A stretch of DNA of 6,687 nucleotides. Source: an uncultured Lachnospiraceae bacterium. Its GTDB lineage: Bacteria; Bacillota; Clostridia; Lachnospirales; Lachnospiraceae. Shown piece after piece: positions 6,358 through 6,687 of the stretch. A program made the position numbers and the translations under genes. Within the stretch, counting starts at the first letter, position 1; every line of letters begins with the position of its first letter. Below the pieces are notes generated by a model. That model searched no databases. It had not been told where the DNA came from and was given only the letters and a program-made list of their open reading frames with translations. The DNA lies in assembly GCA_947177105.1 (NCBI GenBank), contig CAMWTF010000139.1:1-6687 (forward strand), given 5' to 3'.

Positions 6358-6687
6358 TAGTGGCCTCCCTTGCGGAACATTACATAAAAGGTGTACATGG
6401 TGCCTGCCACCACCACACCCACACAGATATTCAGCAGCAGAATCAGTCCGCTGCTCAGAATGGCCCCCGGTGTACCCAGGGGAATCACGCTCTCAATATG
6501 GTTGGCCCCTGTGTAAAAGGAATAGGTCTTGGACAGGCAATAGCAGGCCAGCGCCCCAAAACTCATCCACTTGTATGTCTTTGCAGTAAAAAACCGCTCC
6601 GTCTTGGCAAAGCCGAAAGCGCTGACATACAGAATCAGCCCTGCGCCGATTACCGCGCCCCCGGAGAAACCGCCCCCCGGCCCCAGA
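6357..6687 (-). CDS. mnhB: MnhB/MrpB-type antiporter subunit, 3' part (5' end outside window)
   Basis: Open frame from the right edge to a TAG stop at 6359-6357, 109 visible codons. The visible part opens with LGPGGGFSGGAVIGAG, matching the family's conserved Gly-rich motif (PGGGF.GG) where one membrane helix begins. Two further hydrophobic stretches follow: about residues 47-56 of the visible part (FGALACYCLS) and about 78-101 (ILSSGLILLLNICVGVVVAG). Between them is the IPLGTPG loop typical of MnhB C-terminal domains. The protein ends in a short basic tail (FRKGGH). In Mrp antiporters and the related membrane-bound hydrogenases, MrpB-type subunits are small integral membrane proteins in the core of the ion-translocating module. 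Being directly upstream of mnhC fits the usual B-C-D order. The true start cannot be seen. The stop codon's last base is the first base of the downstream repeat array. Confidence 0.88.
   Translation of the reverse strand, partial: LGPGGGFSGGAVIGAGLILYVSAFGFAKTERFFTAKTYKWMSFGALACYCLSKTYSFYTGANHIESVIPLGTPGAILSSGLILLLNICVGVVVAGTMYTFYVMFRKGGH

Overview
The window is part of one long minus-strand operon for a membrane ion-translocating complex of the Mrp antiporter / complex I / group 4 hydrogenase superfamily. Every supported gene runs right to left in these coordinates: the 3' part of an MnhB (MrpB) subunit, an MnhC (MrpC/NuoK-type) subunit, then four consecutive large antiporter-like (MnhD/NuoL/NuoM/NuoN-type) subunits, the last cut by the left edge. 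Strong AGGAGG-type ribosome binding sites, a TTG start, fairly high GC content and the gene types suggest an anaerobic Firmicute of the Clostridia, perhaps Lachnospiraceae. That placement is inference; there is no rRNA or marker gene here.

Layout in transcription order. (1) 6687-6357: C-terminal 109 codons of MnhB. (2) 6356-6113: a 244-nt gap filled almost entirely by two 105-bp tandem repeats (4 mismatches between copies) and a degenerate 20-nt third copy. Each unit is built from nested inverted repeats. (3) 6112-5735: MnhC, TTG start. (4) 5735-4170: MnhD-like subunit 1, overlapping the mnhC stop codon by one base. (5) 4169-4053: a 117-nt gap with a small inverted repeat. (6) 4052-2469: MnhD-like subunit 2. 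(7) 2400-922: antiporter-like subunit 3, with a NuoL-like TM8 motif. (8) 858-1: antiporter-like subunit 4, at least 286 residues, partial.

How they would work together: in this superfamily MnhB and MnhC form part of the membrane core beside the large antiporter-like subunits. Each large subunit carries a buried Glu (TM5), Lys (TM7), Lys or His (TM8) and Lys (TM12) that form a proton or sodium path. The key TM5 and TM7 residues are intact in all four, and TM12 is intact in the three that reach it, so all look functional. A single-subunit MnhD Mrp antiporter would not need four such subunits. The arrangement therefore suggests a larger machine, plausibly an Mrp-type module joined to a redox module (membrane-bound hydrogenase or an NADH/ferredoxin-dependent complex) encoded outside the window. 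No redox subunit is visible here.

The least explained part is the 105-bp tandem repeat between mnhB and mnhC. It sits inside the presumed transcript, begins at the mnhB stop codon, can fold in mutually exclusive ways and places GGAGG in a hairpin loop on the transcribed strand.
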